Of a stretch of 33,402 bases of DNA, positions 23,422 to 32,504 are shown piece after piece. The notes beneath the pieces are model-generated. The model worked only from the letters and a program-made list of their open reading frames with translations. It did no database searches and was not told where the DNA came from. Every line of letters begins with the position of its first letter. Within the stretch, counting starts at the first letter, position 1. Origin of the DNA: Prevotellaceae bacterium UBA1716 (GTDB lineage Bacteria; Bacteroidota; Bacteroidia; Bacteroidales; Bacteroidaceae); NCBI GenBank assembly GCA_002317225.1, contig DCIW01000191.1, forward strand, positions 1,406 to 34,807. The letters run 5' to 3'. Position numbers and translations under genes: made by a program.

Positions 23422-24822
23422 ATGAATAAAGAACCTAGACAAATGTGGGAAGAATGTCTCCAGATTATCAGAGACAATATTTCTGCTGAACAGTACAATG
23501 TATCGTTCGCGTACGTGGATTTTTTTGCGTACAAGGATGGTAACTTGTGCATCAGTGTGCCTAGTGACTTTATTAAGGACTTTATCGAAAGCAACTACTC
23601 TGACCTTATGCGTAAGACTTTCTTGCGTGTGTTCGGCACAAAGATACGTCTTTATTATAAGGTACTAGAGGTCAAGAAGCCAAAGACTGAGGTTACGGTC
23701 GAGGCTCAGACAACCAATGGACCTCAGATCAAGAACGGACAGCAAGTACGCTTTGCAAACGAATCACCGGACCTCTTGATGGCTCCTGCTGTTTCCGACC
23801 TTGATTCGCAACTTTGCCTTACATATAGTTTCGACAACTATATCGAAGGAAAAAGCAATCTTCTTGCACGTTCTATCGGACAGTCAATTGCTGAGCATCC
23901 TGCAAAGACATTTAACCCATTCTTCGTTCATGGTCCTTCTGGATGTGGTAAGACTCACCTTGTCAACGCCATTGGCCTTCGTATCAAGGAACTCCATCCT
24001 GAAATGCGTGTGCTCTACCTAAGTGCACATCTTTTCACGGTTCAGTATATGGATGCAGTTAAGCAGAACAAGGTTACTGATTTCATTGCATTCTATCAAA
24101 CTATCGACACGCTTATCATTGACGATATCCATGAACTATCTGGCAAGACTGGCACTCAGCAAGCATTCTTCCACATATTCAACCACTTGCATCTCAACGG
24201 AAAGCAGATCATCCTCACTTGCGACCGTCCTCCTATCGCTATTGCAGGACTTGAGGAGCGCCTTCTCACACGATTCAAGTGGGGACTTCAAGCAGAGATA
24301 GAGAAGCCAACCCGTTCACTTCGCTTTGATATCCTCAGTGCAAAGGTTCATCATGATGGTCTTCGCATTCCAAACACTGTGCTTGAGGCTATCAGCGAGA
24401 ATGTTAAGGACAGCGTTCGTGACCTTGAAGGTATCATCAATTCACTTATGGCATTCTCTGTCACTTGGAACTGTGAAATAGACATGAAGCTCTTGCAAAA
24501 GATTCTGCCTAAGTTCGTTGAGGTTCGCGACAAGAAACTTACTGTTGACGAAATAAAGGAAAAAGCTTGTAAGTTCTTCAAGGTCAATATGAGTGATATT
24601 GATTCACGTTGCCGCAAGCAGCCTATTGCTTACATCAGGCAACTTATCATCTACATCGCAAGCGAATATACGGAGTCTTCTCACCTTCAGATAGGTCTAA
24701 GCATCGGAGGACGTAATCATGCAACCGTCATCCATTCCATCAACCAGATTAAGGACCTTGTTGAAACAGACGAAAAGACACGAAGTGACATTCACGAAAT
24801 AGAAAAACTATTGGCAATATAA
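23422..24822 (+). CDS. dnaA: chromosomal replication initiator DnaA
   Basis: DnaA opens the replication origin. Domain I (about 1-90) includes MWEECLQIIRDNISAEQYN. A linker rich in polar residues runs to about 130. The AAA+ domain has Walker A GPSGCGKTH (about 170-178; GPTGLGKT is commoner, so the two differing loop residues are a lineage variant) and Walker B LIIDDIHEL (about 231-239). The DNA-binding domain IV ends with the signature IGGRNHATVIHSI (about 427-440). The 466-residue length is normal. As usual in Bacteroidota it is not beside dnaN or gyrB. A convergent terminator overlaps its stop codon. Confidence 0.98.
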   Translation: MNKEPRQMWEECLQIIRDNISAEQYNVSFAYVDFFAYKDGNLCISVPSDFIKDFIESNYSDLMRKTFLRVFGTKIRLYYKVLEVKKPKTEVTVEAQTTNGPQIKNGQQVRFANESPDLLMAPAVSDLDSQLCLTYSFDNYIEGKSNLLARSIGQSIAEHPAKTFNPFFVHGPSGCGKTHLVNAIGLRIKELHPEMRVLYLSAHLFTVQYMDAVKQNKVTDFIAFYQTIDTLIIDDIHELSGKTGTQQAFFHIFNHLHLNGKQIILTCDRPPIAIAGLEERLLTRFKWGLQAEIEKPTRSLRFDILSAKVHHDGLRIPNTVLEAISENVKDSVRDLEGIINSLMAFSVTWNCEIDMKLLQKILPKFVEVRDKKLTVDEIKEKACKFFKVNMSDIDSRCRKQPIAYIRQLIIYIASEYTESSHLQIGLSIGGRNHATVIHSINQIKDLVETDEKTRSDIHEIEKLLAI

Positions 24823-24859
24823 AAAGAGTTCTACATTCAAATCCTGTAGAACTCTTTTT
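24821..24859. terminator. bidirectional terminator between dnaA and udk
   Basis: A5-GAGTTCTACA (24821-24835) pairs perfectly over 15 bp with its complement at 24845-24859. The first bases are part of the dnaA stop codon. With A-runs on one side and T-runs on the other it serves both convergent genes. Confidence 0.92.
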
Positions 24860-24860
24860 C

Positions 24861-24884
24861 TCTTTCTATTTATCTTTCTATTTA
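24861..24884. repeat. 12-bp tandem duplication over the udk stop
   Basis: TCTTTCTATTTA occurs twice in a row and a third partial copy (TCT) follows. The udk stop codon (TAG on the minus strand, 24880-24878) lies inside the second copy and is repeated in the first. Confidence 0.8.
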
Positions 24885-25519
24885 TCTCTTAACGACTTAC
24901 GATACTTATCTTCAGCAACAACTGCCTTTATATACATTCGGAGCATGTCGATTGCAGGTCCGTTATTTCCCATATTAGGGATAATGATATCAGCATACTG
25001 CTTTGTTGGTTCGATAAATTCATCGTGCATTGGCTTGAGCACGTTTCGATATTTGTCGATAAGCATATCGAGCGAATGGCCGCGTTCTGCAATATCACGA
25101 CAGATTACTCGGAGCAATCGCTCATCAGAACCAGCATCAACAAAAATCTTCAAATCCATCTGGTCGCGGAGAGTCTTATCATAGAGTGCCATAATACCTT
25201 CGACGATAATAACTTCCTTAGGTTCAACATGAATAGTCTCAGGGAGACGAGTATTAACTATATAAGAATAAGTTGGTTGCTCAATCGCAATACCTTTCTT
25301 CAAGTCAGCAATCTGCTCTGAAAGCAAAGTCCAGTCGAATGCATTTGGATGGTCGAAGTTGGTCTTCTTACGTTCTGCAAGCGTAAGATGACTTTGGTCA
25401 TTGTAGTATGAGTCTTGTGGAATAACACTAACTGTGCCATCAGGAAGGCTCTCTACAATCTTACGTACTACGGTGGTTTTGCCTGAGCCTGTTCCACCTG
25501 CAATGCCGATGATAATCAT
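24878..25519 (-). CDS. udk: uridine kinase
   Basis: Udk phosphorylates uridine and cytidine in pyrimidine salvage. Its 213 residues have the P-loop GGTGSGKTT (8-16), the nucleoside-binding segment QDSYYND, NFDHPNAFDW, and IIVEGIMAL with the Walker B-like acidic residue, then the LID segment RVICRDIAERGHS. It is the last gene of a minus-strand group, 74 bases after the YqiA-like gene and with no promoter or terminator seen in that gap. It is cytosolic. Confidence 0.95.
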   Translation of the reverse strand: MIIIGIAGGTGSGKTTVVRKIVESLPDGTVSVIPQDSYYNDQSHLTLAERKKTNFDHPNAFDWTLLSEQIADLKKGIAIEQPTYSYIVNTRLPETIHVEPKEVIIVEGIMALYDKTLRDQMDLKIFVDAGSDERLLRVICRDIAERGHSLDMLIDKYRNVLKPMHDEFIEPTKQYADIIIPNMGNNGPAIDMLRMYIKAVVAEDKYRKSLRDK

Positions 25520-25593
25520 AGTTATTTAGGTATATGTATGGTTTGTTATATATGCTTTAAATTTTATCTTTTTCCTCGTTCAATGCTCCTCAT

Positions 25594-26187
25594 TTACGCT
25601 TCAATAATAGTTCTAAGTTCTTCAATCTTAGGGATAAGCACCTTCTTGATAACTTTATCATTGAGTTGGTGTTCGCCGTCAAAGCGTGAAACTCGATCAG
25701 CAGGATAGTTCTTCTTAAAGACTGCCTCAGCATTGGTAACAGTTGTATCGTGAATTCCGACAAAGCACCAAACATTCTCCTTGTCTTCCTTAGTGATATC
25801 CTTAAACTGCTGACGCTCCATCTGATTATGATGCTGAATGATGTCTTTCGTAATCTTAAATGTTTTAGCACCATCATAACGACCATTAAAGAACTTATGT
25901 TCGCCAGTTTTGAATGTCTTTGACATCATTGACATGTTGAAAGCGGGATTAACAAGTATTCTCTTATAACCTCTCATCTGCTGAGCATACATTCCGCCCA
26001 TACTTGTTCCAATGATAAGGTCAGGATTGTTTTCAGCTACATATTGCTTGAGATATGGAAGTGCCTCGACAGGGTCAATTGGAATGTCGGGAGCAATTAC
26101 TTCGTCGTTAACAAGCAGATTTCTAAGTATTTCGACAGTTCCACTTGCGTGTGAAGAACCGAATCCGTGAAAGTATATTATCTTCAT
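25594..26187 (-). CDS. YqiA/YcfP-like alpha/beta hydrolase
   Basis: The 197-residue protein is a compact alpha/beta hydrolase of the UPF0227/YqiA type. It opens with the strand MKIIYFHGFGSS, which gives the oxyanion region. The nucleophile elbow is GTSMGG with S62. An Asp in GIHDTTV and His in GEHQLND complete a plausible triad. Relatives are weak esterases with no settled physiological substrate. It follows the ABC ATPase by 7 bases, so the two are translated from one mRNA. The genes around it give no clear hint of a substrate. Confidence 0.85.
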   Translation of the reverse strand: MKIIYFHGFGSSHASGTVEILRNLLVNDEVIAPDIPIDPVEALPYLKQYVAENNPDLIIGTSMGGMYAQQMRGYKRILVNPAFNMSMMSKTFKTGEHKFFNGRYDGAKTFKITKDIIQHHNQMERQQFKDITKEDKENVWCFVGIHDTTVTNAEAVFKKNYPADRVSRFDGEHQLNDKVIKKVLIPKIEELRTIIEA

Positions 26188-26194
26188 ATTATTA

Positions 26195-27808
26195 TTAGTT
26201 TTTCTTTAAGAATATTTTATGATCAATATTATTTGGAAGTTCCTCCTCGTAGTGAGTCACCATAATCATTGTTTTGTTCTTTCGTTTGCAGAATGTCTCG
26301 ATGACATCCTTCACGAGTCGTCTGTTGTGCATATCAAGTCCGTGAAGAGGTTCATCAAGAATCATTAGTTGTGGATCTTTCACAAAAGCACGAGCAAGAA
26401 GCACCAAACGCTGCTCTCCGCTCGACAGTTTGAGGAATGTTGTGTCTTTATATTGTGAAATGCCAAAGATGTCCATCCAGAACTCGCAAATGCCCCTTTG
26501 TTCTGGTTTTGGCTTCTGATAAAGTCCTCTTGCATCACTTAGGCCTGATGCAACTATATCAATAGCAGGAATATCCTTCATGTAAGCACGATGCATTTCA
26601 GGACTTATATATCCGATATGTTTCTTTATGTCCCAAATGCTTTCGCCTGTTCCTCTCTTATAATCGAATAGTACAATGTTGTTTGCGTAAGCTTGTGGGT
26701 TATCAGCACAAACAAGACTAAGTAATGTGCTCTTTCCCGAACCATTCTCACCGCTCAAAGCCCAATGTTCTCCATTCATTACTGTGAAAGAAAGGTCCTT
26801 GAGAATAGTGCGTTCACCATAACGAATATTGACGTTCTTAAAATCCACAACGTGTTGAGTACCAATAGGCAACTCTTCTTTTGCATCTGCAGGATAAGGA
26901 AGATTAATGATGGCATTTGCCTTTTCATCCGTAAGGACTTTTGTTGGAAGAGGTGGACGCGAGGCGATGTATTCTGCTACAGTTTCCTTTGGTTTCACAT
27001 CCATATCTTCTACTCGAACGACATGTGTGATGAATTCAGGAATATCGTCAGTTTTTGAAAGGATAAGGATAACTTGGATATTTGTCTCCTTACTAATTAC
27101 AGTCAAGAACTCGTGCAACTGTTTTCTTGCATTCACATCAAGTCCAATGAACGGATTGTCCATAATGAGAATGCGAGGATTGGTAAGAAGAGTCTTGGTC
27201 AACTGAAACTTTCTCAACTCACCACTTGAAAGCATAATAATGTGCTTATCAACAAGTTGGTCAAGATGGAACATAGAGTACAATCTGTCTCGCATTGCCT
27301 CCATATCTTGCCTTACAGCTTGACGATCCGCTTCTTCTTGGGCAAGTCTTGCATCACGTTCCTCATCACTTTCGTCACGAACAAGGAACTTGTCAAAATT
27401 GCTCTTACGAGTAGCACCTTCTTCTGCAATTCTGAATGCTTCGTCAAACAAATCTCCCACAAGCGGAGTCTCATCAATATCATTTTGATTCCAACGTTGC
27501 TGATAATAGTACACGCCTTCACTCGTTCCGTAAGAATCGCGGAAAGTGAGATACTTGATGTTGTCACTCACCATCTTTGCCTTACTTGGAGCGAAATCAT
27601 ATTTAACATCAGTCATCAGAAGAGCATGTTTTCCAGTCAGTATATCAACAAACATACTCTTTCCACCGCCATTAGGACCAATGATTGCAATCTGTTCACC
27701 AGCGCAAAGTTCCAGGTTGATAGGATTCTTCATCCTATACATTGGATGACGTGTTACACCATTAATTATTTCAATTGTCTTTTGCATATTCAAGTCGTTT
27801 CGAAGCAT
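26195..27808 (-). CDS. tandem-domain ABC ATPase (ModF/PhrA-like)
   Basis: The protein has two nucleotide-binding domains and no membrane segment. Domain 1 has Walker A GPNGGGKS (44-51), signature LSSGELRK and Walker B ILIMDNPFIGLD. Domain 2 has Walker A SGENGSGKST, signature LSSGEQRL and ILDEPLHGLD. The lack of the long charged linker of ABC-F proteins, and the GLD ends of both Walker B segments, resemble ModF/PhrA-type ATPases, whose function is unclear. In domain 1 the catalytic Glu after the Walker B Asp is Asn (MDNP), so this half probably binds but does not hydrolyse ATP well. ATG 27808 has AAAGG 10 bases upstream; ATG 27787 (MQKTIEI) is an equally likely start. Confidence 0.82.
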   Translation of the reverse strand: MLRNDLNMQKTIEIINGVTRHPMYRMKNPINLELCAGEQIAIIGPNGGGKSMFVDILTGKHALLMTDVKYDFAPSKAKMVSDNIKYLTFRDSYGTSEGVYYYQQRWNQNDIDETPLVGDLFDEAFRIAEEGATRKSNFDKFLVRDESDEERDARLAQEEADRQAVRQDMEAMRDRLYSMFHLDQLVDKHIIMLSSGELRKFQLTKTLLTNPRILIMDNPFIGLDVNARKQLHEFLTVISKETNIQVILILSKTDDIPEFITHVVRVEDMDVKPKETVAEYIASRPPLPTKVLTDEKANAIINLPYPADAKEELPIGTQHVVDFKNVNIRYGERTILKDLSFTVMNGEHWALSGENGSGKSTLLSLVCADNPQAYANNIVLFDYKRGTGESIWDIKKHIGYISPEMHRAYMKDIPAIDIVASGLSDARGLYQKPKPEQRGICEFWMDIFGISQYKDTTFLKLSSGEQRLVLLARAFVKDPQLMILDEPLHGLDMHNRRLVKDVIETFCKRKNKTMIMVTHYEEELPNNIDHKIFLKKN

Positions 27809-27871
27809 CAAACATACCTTTTATATCGCAAAACCGACGTATCTACCGATGCTTCTTAGTTAAATTATATG

Positions 27872-27879
27872 CAAAGTTA
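27872..27879 (-). promoter_or_regulatory. promoter of the ABC ATPase unit
   Basis: The minus strand reads TAACTTTG followed by CATATAAT. No -33 TTTG is seen at 19-21 bp. The start near 27866 would give a leader of about 60 nt. A second, poorer box TATGTTTG lies at 27816-27809. Confidence 0.55.
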
Positions 27880-27922
27880 TAGAAAAATAGGGAAATATGC
27901 CGTTCAATTCGCAATATTTTAT

Positions 27923-27930
27923 TACTTTTG
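27923..27930 (+). promoter_or_regulatory. T9SS plug gene -7 box
   Basis: TACTTTTG fits TAnnTTTG and lies 16 bp before the ATG, so the leader is only about 10 nt. No -33 box was found. Confidence 0.5.
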
Positions 27931-27946
27931 TAAATAAAATCGTAAA

Positions 27947-29188
27947 ATGAACCGTTTATTATCAATTATACTAATCTTAGTTCTACAAACTAACGTTCTC
28001 AAAGCCCAAGAGAACGGCGTATATGTGGACAACCTCAAGACCATCCAAGTGCAGCTGAATGGAGAATGGGGCGAACAGCCTGTCATGCTTCTTGGCGGTG
28101 AGAACTATATGCTGATTTCTTTCGATGATCTGCAGCATAATTTTGTACGATACACCTATAACATCATCCATTGCAATGCCGATTGGACCCAGTCCGATCT
28201 TCTGCGAAGCGAATACATGACTGGATTTGACGACAACCGAATCGAAGACTATGACCAGTCGATGAATACGGAAATGGAATACAACCACTATTCATTTACG
28301 ATTCCTAACGAGGACGTCAAACTGCTTGTCAGCGGTAACTATATCGTCAATATCTTTGAAGATGGTGAAGACGATCCAGTCGCCCGTGCCTGTTTCTCGG
28401 TTCTTGAGCCTCATGTAGGCATTTCGATGTCAGTAACAAACAATACAGATATCGATACTTACCAGAGTCATCAGCAACTTTCTTTCGCTATCAATTACAG
28501 TGGTTTCCAAGTTCGTAATGCTGTAGATGAACTTATTCCTGTCGTTCGACAGAACAACCGTTGGGACAATGCTATATACACTCTCAAACCAACATATATG
28601 CGTGTCAACGAGATGGTTTATGAGCACAACCGCAACCTTATCTTCGAGGCTGGCAACGAATACCGCCGATTTGAGATACTTGACCGTCATGTTCCAACGA
28701 TGAGAGTGGACAGGATGCGTTATGATGGCGACTATTATCATGCAGAAATCATGGTCGATGAGCAGCGTACCGCTTATCTTTTCGATAAAGACCAAGACGG
28801 ACTCTACTACATTCGTAATGGAAACAACGTAGACAACGAAACTGAAAGCGACTATTATTACACTCATTTCCGCCTTGAAATGCCACAGATTCCAGGAGGA
28901 GATCTCTATATCAATGGTGAATTGACCAATAACAGATTTGCCGAAGAGTATAAGATGGAGTATAATCTTATGGAACATGCCTACGAAATTGTCCTTCCAC
29001 TGAAGCAGGGTTCGTACAACTATCAGTACCTCTTTGTTCGTGATGGAGAAGAAGTTGGCAGTACTGCCCCATCCGAAGGTTCGTTCCATCAGACAGAGAA
29101 CGAATATAGCGTATATGTCTATAATCGTCCTTTCGGAAGTCGTTATGATAAATTAGTTGGTTTCAAGACAATAGCCTACGAACCTTAA
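27947..29188 (+). CDS. type IX secretion system plug protein (former DUF5103)
   Basis: This family supplies the plug that closes the giant SprA (Sov) translocon of the type IX secretion system on its periplasmic side. The 413-residue product has a signal peptide ending near KAQE (about 20), two immunoglobulin-like beta domains (about 25-140 and 150-250) and a C-terminal carbohydrate-binding-like domain (about 270-410) with AYEIVLPLKQGSYNYQYLFV. The pattern VRYTYNIIHCNADW and LRSEYMTGF is highly typical of the family. It starts the plus-strand group that continues with a putative amidase (31 bases). No other T9SS gene is in the window, as expected since they are scattered in these genomes. Confidence 0.9.
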   Translation: MNRLLSIILILVLQTNVLKAQENGVYVDNLKTIQVQLNGEWGEQPVMLLGGENYMLISFDDLQHNFVRYTYNIIHCNADWTQSDLLRSEYMTGFDDNRIEDYDQSMNTEMEYNHYSFTIPNEDVKLLVSGNYIVNIFEDGEDDPVARACFSVLEPHVGISMSVTNNTDIDTYQSHQQLSFAINYSGFQVRNAVDELIPVVRQNNRWDNAIYTLKPTYMRVNEMVYEHNRNLIFEAGNEYRRFEILDRHVPTMRVDRMRYDGDYYHAEIMVDEQRTAYLFDKDQDGLYYIRNGNNVDNETESDYYYTHFRLEMPQIPGGDLYINGELTNNRFAEEYKMEYNLMEHAYEIVLPLKQGSYNYQYLFVRDGEEVGSTAPSEGSFHQTENEYSVYVYNRPFGSRYDKLVGFKTIAYEP

Positions 29189-29219
29189 AGATTTTGTCTA
29201 ATTGACCACTTGACATTTT

Positions 29220-32111
29220 ATGAATAGAAAAAGATACATATCATCCATAATACTTACCCTTATATCGGTGGTTTGCTCGTTTGCACAAAGCCTGAACGAC
29301 AAACTGTCTTCTTACGCTTCAAACTATACCCGAAGTGATGTGTACAACACTACGAAGGCAACTTATAAGGGTTATGAGATTGATAGTGCGGCTAATGCTC
29401 TCGTAATCACATTCGGTGGAAGTTTCTCCGAACAACCATTTACCGAATCTGTTGTCAACTCCATCTACACCAATGTCAAGAAACTTATTCCCGCTGATTT
29501 GCAGCAATACAAGCTACGCATCGTAACTGAAAATCATCCTATAGAATACCTTATTCCTAATTCTCTCCGAAATGGGAATACTGACAACACCCGTTTGTTA
29601 AAGGTCACATATAATGGTTCTCCATGGGTCAAGAACATATCCCGTCCATATACAGCAACTAAAGGACTCGAAAACAACCACATCTCTCTTTGGCAGAGTC
29701 ATGGCAGATATTGGCGTTTCGACAAGAGCGACTGGTATTGGCAGCGTCCTCGTTTGTTCTGTACCACAGAGGATTTGCTTTCGCAAACCTTTGTCGTCCC
29801 ATACCTTATCCCTATGCTCCAAAATGCTGGCGCAATCGTGTTTACTCCTCGCGAAAGGGACTATCAGACAAATGAGATAATAATCGACAATGACCAACCT
29901 AACCAATCGGGAGTATATGCAGAAACAACCAAGTATGAGAACTCAAGTCTTCGTTGGTTTACAACGGAGAAACCGGCATTTTCAAATACCAAGTTAATTT
30001 ATAATGTATGCGACACCCCATTCGTAAGCGGTAAGGCAAGATATATCCCTACTTGTAATGGAAAGGAAGATGTGGCCGTTGCACAATGGGTTCCTAATAT
30101 CCCGACAAACGGTAAATATGCGGTTTACGTCACCTATCCAACGATGAAAAACTCTGTTTCTGATGCTCATTATGTGGTATTTCACAAAGGCGGAATGACC
30201 GAATTCAAGGTTAACCAGAAGATGGGTGGAAGTACATGGGTATATCTTGGAACTTTCGAGTTTGATCGAGGCGAGCATGATTATTGTAAGGTCATGCTTA
30301 CGAATGTAAGTGCACAAAATGGTATCGTATCTGCAGATGCAGTAAGATTTGGCGGTGGAATGGGAAATGTCTTGCCAGCACACGTAACCGTTACCACTCA
30401 CATGGTTGATACACTCGAAGTTAAAGACTATTCGTATGAAGTGACAGGAACCCTCTCCGGACTTCCACGATGGGCAGAAGCGGCCAAATACTCCGCTATG
30501 TGGTACGGAATGCCTTACCGTCTTCATAGCAACGGATTTGACAATGACGAATATAAGAATGATATATGGTGCCGCTCACAAACAGTTAATGAACTTTCGG
30601 GTGGTTCGGTCTATAACAAGGATACCCTTGGAAGAAATGTTCCATTCGAATTGAATGTGGCTTTTCATACCGATGCAGGATACAACAAAGACGGTTTCAT
30701 CGGCTCTATGGGCATATATATGACTGATTTCAACGATGGTTTGACATCATCCGGAATGGATCGCTATGTGAGTCGAGACCTCGTCAGCAGCATACTCACC
30801 AACCTTCAGAAAGACCTCAAGAAGTATAATTGGAGTGTCCGCAAACTCTGGAATCGTGATTATGGCGAAGCACGTTGTCCAATGTCTCCTGCCATCATCC
30901 TTGAGATGCTTTCGCACCAAAACTTCAAGGATATGCAGATGGCATACGACCCTCGTTTCAAGTTCGACTATTGCCGTTCGGTATATAAGAGTATCGTAAA
31001 GTTTCTTGCTACCGTACACAATCGTTCTTACGAAATACAACCGTTGCCAGTGCATGACTTCAGTATGCACCTTGACGAAGAGCATTCTTCGATACATCTT
31101 TCGTGGCAACCTACAGAGGACAACCTCGAACCAACCGCTGTTCCTTCGGATTATATCCTATACACAAGGGAAGGAAATCAATCGTTCGACAACGGAAAGA
31201 TCATTCGTGGTACATCGACTAATGTAGTTCTCAAAAAAGGAGTCCTTTATTCGTTCAAAGTTAGTGCATTAAACAAAGGTGGTGAGAGTTTTCCTTCAGA
31301 AGTATTGTCTGCCTATGTAGCACCAAATTCTAAGGGGAAGATACTTGTCGTGAATGCCTTTGATCGCCTTGAAGGTCCTGCCTATGTAAACACAGCAAAG
31401 GAACAAGGATTCAAGCTTGATGTCGATCCAGGAGTGCCTTACGGACAGTTTACAGGATTTTGCGGACAGCAGAAATCGTTTGACACTCGTTATGCAGGAA
31501 CAGAAGGTTCCAACGCACTAGGAATGAGCGGAAGCGAACTCGAAGGTAAGATTTTTATGGGTAACACATTTGATTATCCATATATTCATGGACAAGGAAT
31601 CGTGGCAAACGGACATTATTCATTTTGCTCAACAAGTGAAGATGCCATGAAGAAAGGCAACCTTAACCTTGCACAATACAAGATGATTGATGTGATTTAT
31701 GGTGTGCAGAAGTATTTCGACCAGACGACAAGCTATCTTCTTCAAGACTATCGCAACAAAGGCGGAAGGATACTTATTAGCGGTGCAAACATCTCAAACC
31801 AGAAGATTTCCAATCAAGACATAGAGATGATTAGTGGCTGTGGCACAGAATTCACCATATACCGAAAGATGAACGAATACAGTTATGCAGTCCCAAATGT
31901 ATCTGTCATCAATGGCAACGAGCTGATTCTCCCCCAACCATCTTCTGCATTCCCTATGCTTGTGTATAGCAATGATGAATGTGCGGGAACTGCATACGAT
32001 GGAAAAGACTTCAAGTCTATTGTGCTTGGCTTCCCAATCGAAAGTATAAAGGACCAAGAGAAGATAAACAATATGATGGATGCATTCTTAAAATTCCTTT
32101 TAGGCAATTAG
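29220..32111 (+). CDS. secreted multidomain protein: split Amidase_3-like core, golvesin-like insert, FN3
   Basis: The 963-residue product has a signal peptide (cleavage near CSFAQ, residue 23). I read it as an N-acetylmuramoyl-L-alanine amidase whose catalytic core is interrupted. Candidate zinc ligands are H161 (QSHGRYW), E184 (TTEDLL) and H483 (AFHTDAG), with E562 (ILEMLSHQ) as catalytic base; TPRERD at 209-214 matches the TR-x2-D strand of amidases. Between E184 and H483 lies a golvesin C-terminal-like beta domain (about 270-380, VAQWVPNIPTNGKYAVYV to ADAVRFGG). A fibronectin III domain follows (about 612-702), then an alpha/beta domain (about 706-963) of unknown role, resembling a class-I amidotransferase fold. 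Similar proteins are often labelled xanthan lyase, for which I see no support. No T9SS C-terminal signal is visible. Confidence 0.72.
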   Translation: MNRKRYISSIILTLISVVCSFAQSLNDKLSSYASNYTRSDVYNTTKATYKGYEIDSAANALVITFGGSFSEQPFTESVVNSIYTNVKKLIPADLQQYKLRIVTENHPIEYLIPNSLRNGNTDNTRLLKVTYNGSPWVKNISRPYTATKGLENNHISLWQSHGRYWRFDKSDWYWQRPRLFCTTEDLLSQTFVVPYLIPMLQNAGAIVFTPRERDYQTNEIIIDNDQPNQSGVYAETTKYENSSLRWFTTEKPAFSNTKLIYNVCDTPFVSGKARYIPTCNGKEDVAVAQWVPNIPTNGKYAVYVTYPTMKNSVSDAHYVVFHKGGMTEFKVNQKMGGSTWVYLGTFEFDRGEHDYCKVMLTNVSAQNGIVSADAVRFGGGMGNVLPAHVTVTTHMVDTLEVKDYSYEVTGTLSGLPRWAEAAKYSAMWYGMPYRLHSNGFDNDEYKNDIWCRSQTVNELSGGSVYNKDTLGRNVPFELNVAFHTDAGYNKDGFIGSMGIYMTDFNDGLTSSGMDRYVSRDLVSSILTNLQKDLKKYNWSVRKLWNRDYGEARCPMSPAIILEMLSHQNFKDMQMAYDPRFKFDYCRSVYKSIVKFLATVHNRSYEIQPLPVHDFSMHLDEEHSSIHLSWQPTEDNLEPTAVPSDYILYTREGNQSFDNGKIIRGTSTNVVLKKGVLYSFKVSALNKGGESFPSEVLSAYVAPNSKGKILVVNAFDRLEGPAYVNTAKEQGFKLDVDPGVPYGQFTGFCGQQKSFDTRYAGTEGSNALGMSGSELEGKIFMGNTFDYPYIHGQGIVANGHYSFCSTSEDAMKKGNLNLAQYKMIDVIYGVQKYFDQTTSYLLQDYRNKGGRILISGANISNQKISNQDIEMISGCGTEFTIYRKMNEYSYAVPNVSVINGNELILPQPSSAFPMLVYSNDECAGTAYDGKDFKSIVLGFPIESIKDQEKINNMMDAFLKFLLGN

Positions 32112-32169
32112 TCCCTTCGTCAACTACAAGGCAATTCGAACAATTACAAACCCTATAAATATATCTGAT

Positions 32170-32493
32170 ATGTACAAGATTCAAACCAACGCTTCAGGTA
32201 CACGCAACATTGGAATCACCGAAGAAAACCTCGAAACCATCGAGAAATATTCCCTTTTCAAAGGACTTATCCCATCGAATGGGCTCGTTGACGAGACAAC
32301 ACTTGAGCAGTTGAAGCATCAAGTCAAGTCATACATCCTTAACAACGATGACTGTAAGGATTTGATTGACCTCACATTCAATGTTATTTTCCACAACAAC
32401 ATGAAGGTGTTCGGACTGAAGGAACTCATCATGCTTTATGTAGGGTGGAAGGATGCGAAAGAATTAGAAGAATCCAAACCTACTGAAGAATAA
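32170..32493 (+). CDS. conserved-looking hypothetical protein, 107 residues
   Basis: I do not recognise this protein. It has no signal peptide or membrane segment. After a short polar start it is predicted mostly helical and acidic at the end (KELEESKPTEE). A single-domain, cytosolic adaptor or regulatory role would fit its size, but nothing in the sequence shows one. The coding character is good: codon use is like its neighbours, ATG start, and it lies 58 bases after the amidase-like gene and 11 bases before the ygiQ gene. That tight spacing makes co-translation with ygiQ likely. Confidence 0.75.
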   Translation: MYKIQTNASGTRNIGITEENLETIEKYSLFKGLIPSNGLVDETTLEQLKHQVKSYILNNDDCKDLIDLTFNVIFHNNMKVFGLKELIMLYVGWKDAKELEESKPTEE

Positions 32494-32504
32494 ATATAAT
32501 CTAT

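Noticed and set aside
27242..27859. 205-codon plus-strand open frame
   Set aside because: It is antisense to the ABC ATPase and has no domain or promoter.
29220..32111. Xanthan lyase (polysaccharide lyase)
   Set aside because: The label is common for such proteins, but I see no lyase catalytic domain; the conserved His/Glu pattern fits an amidase better.
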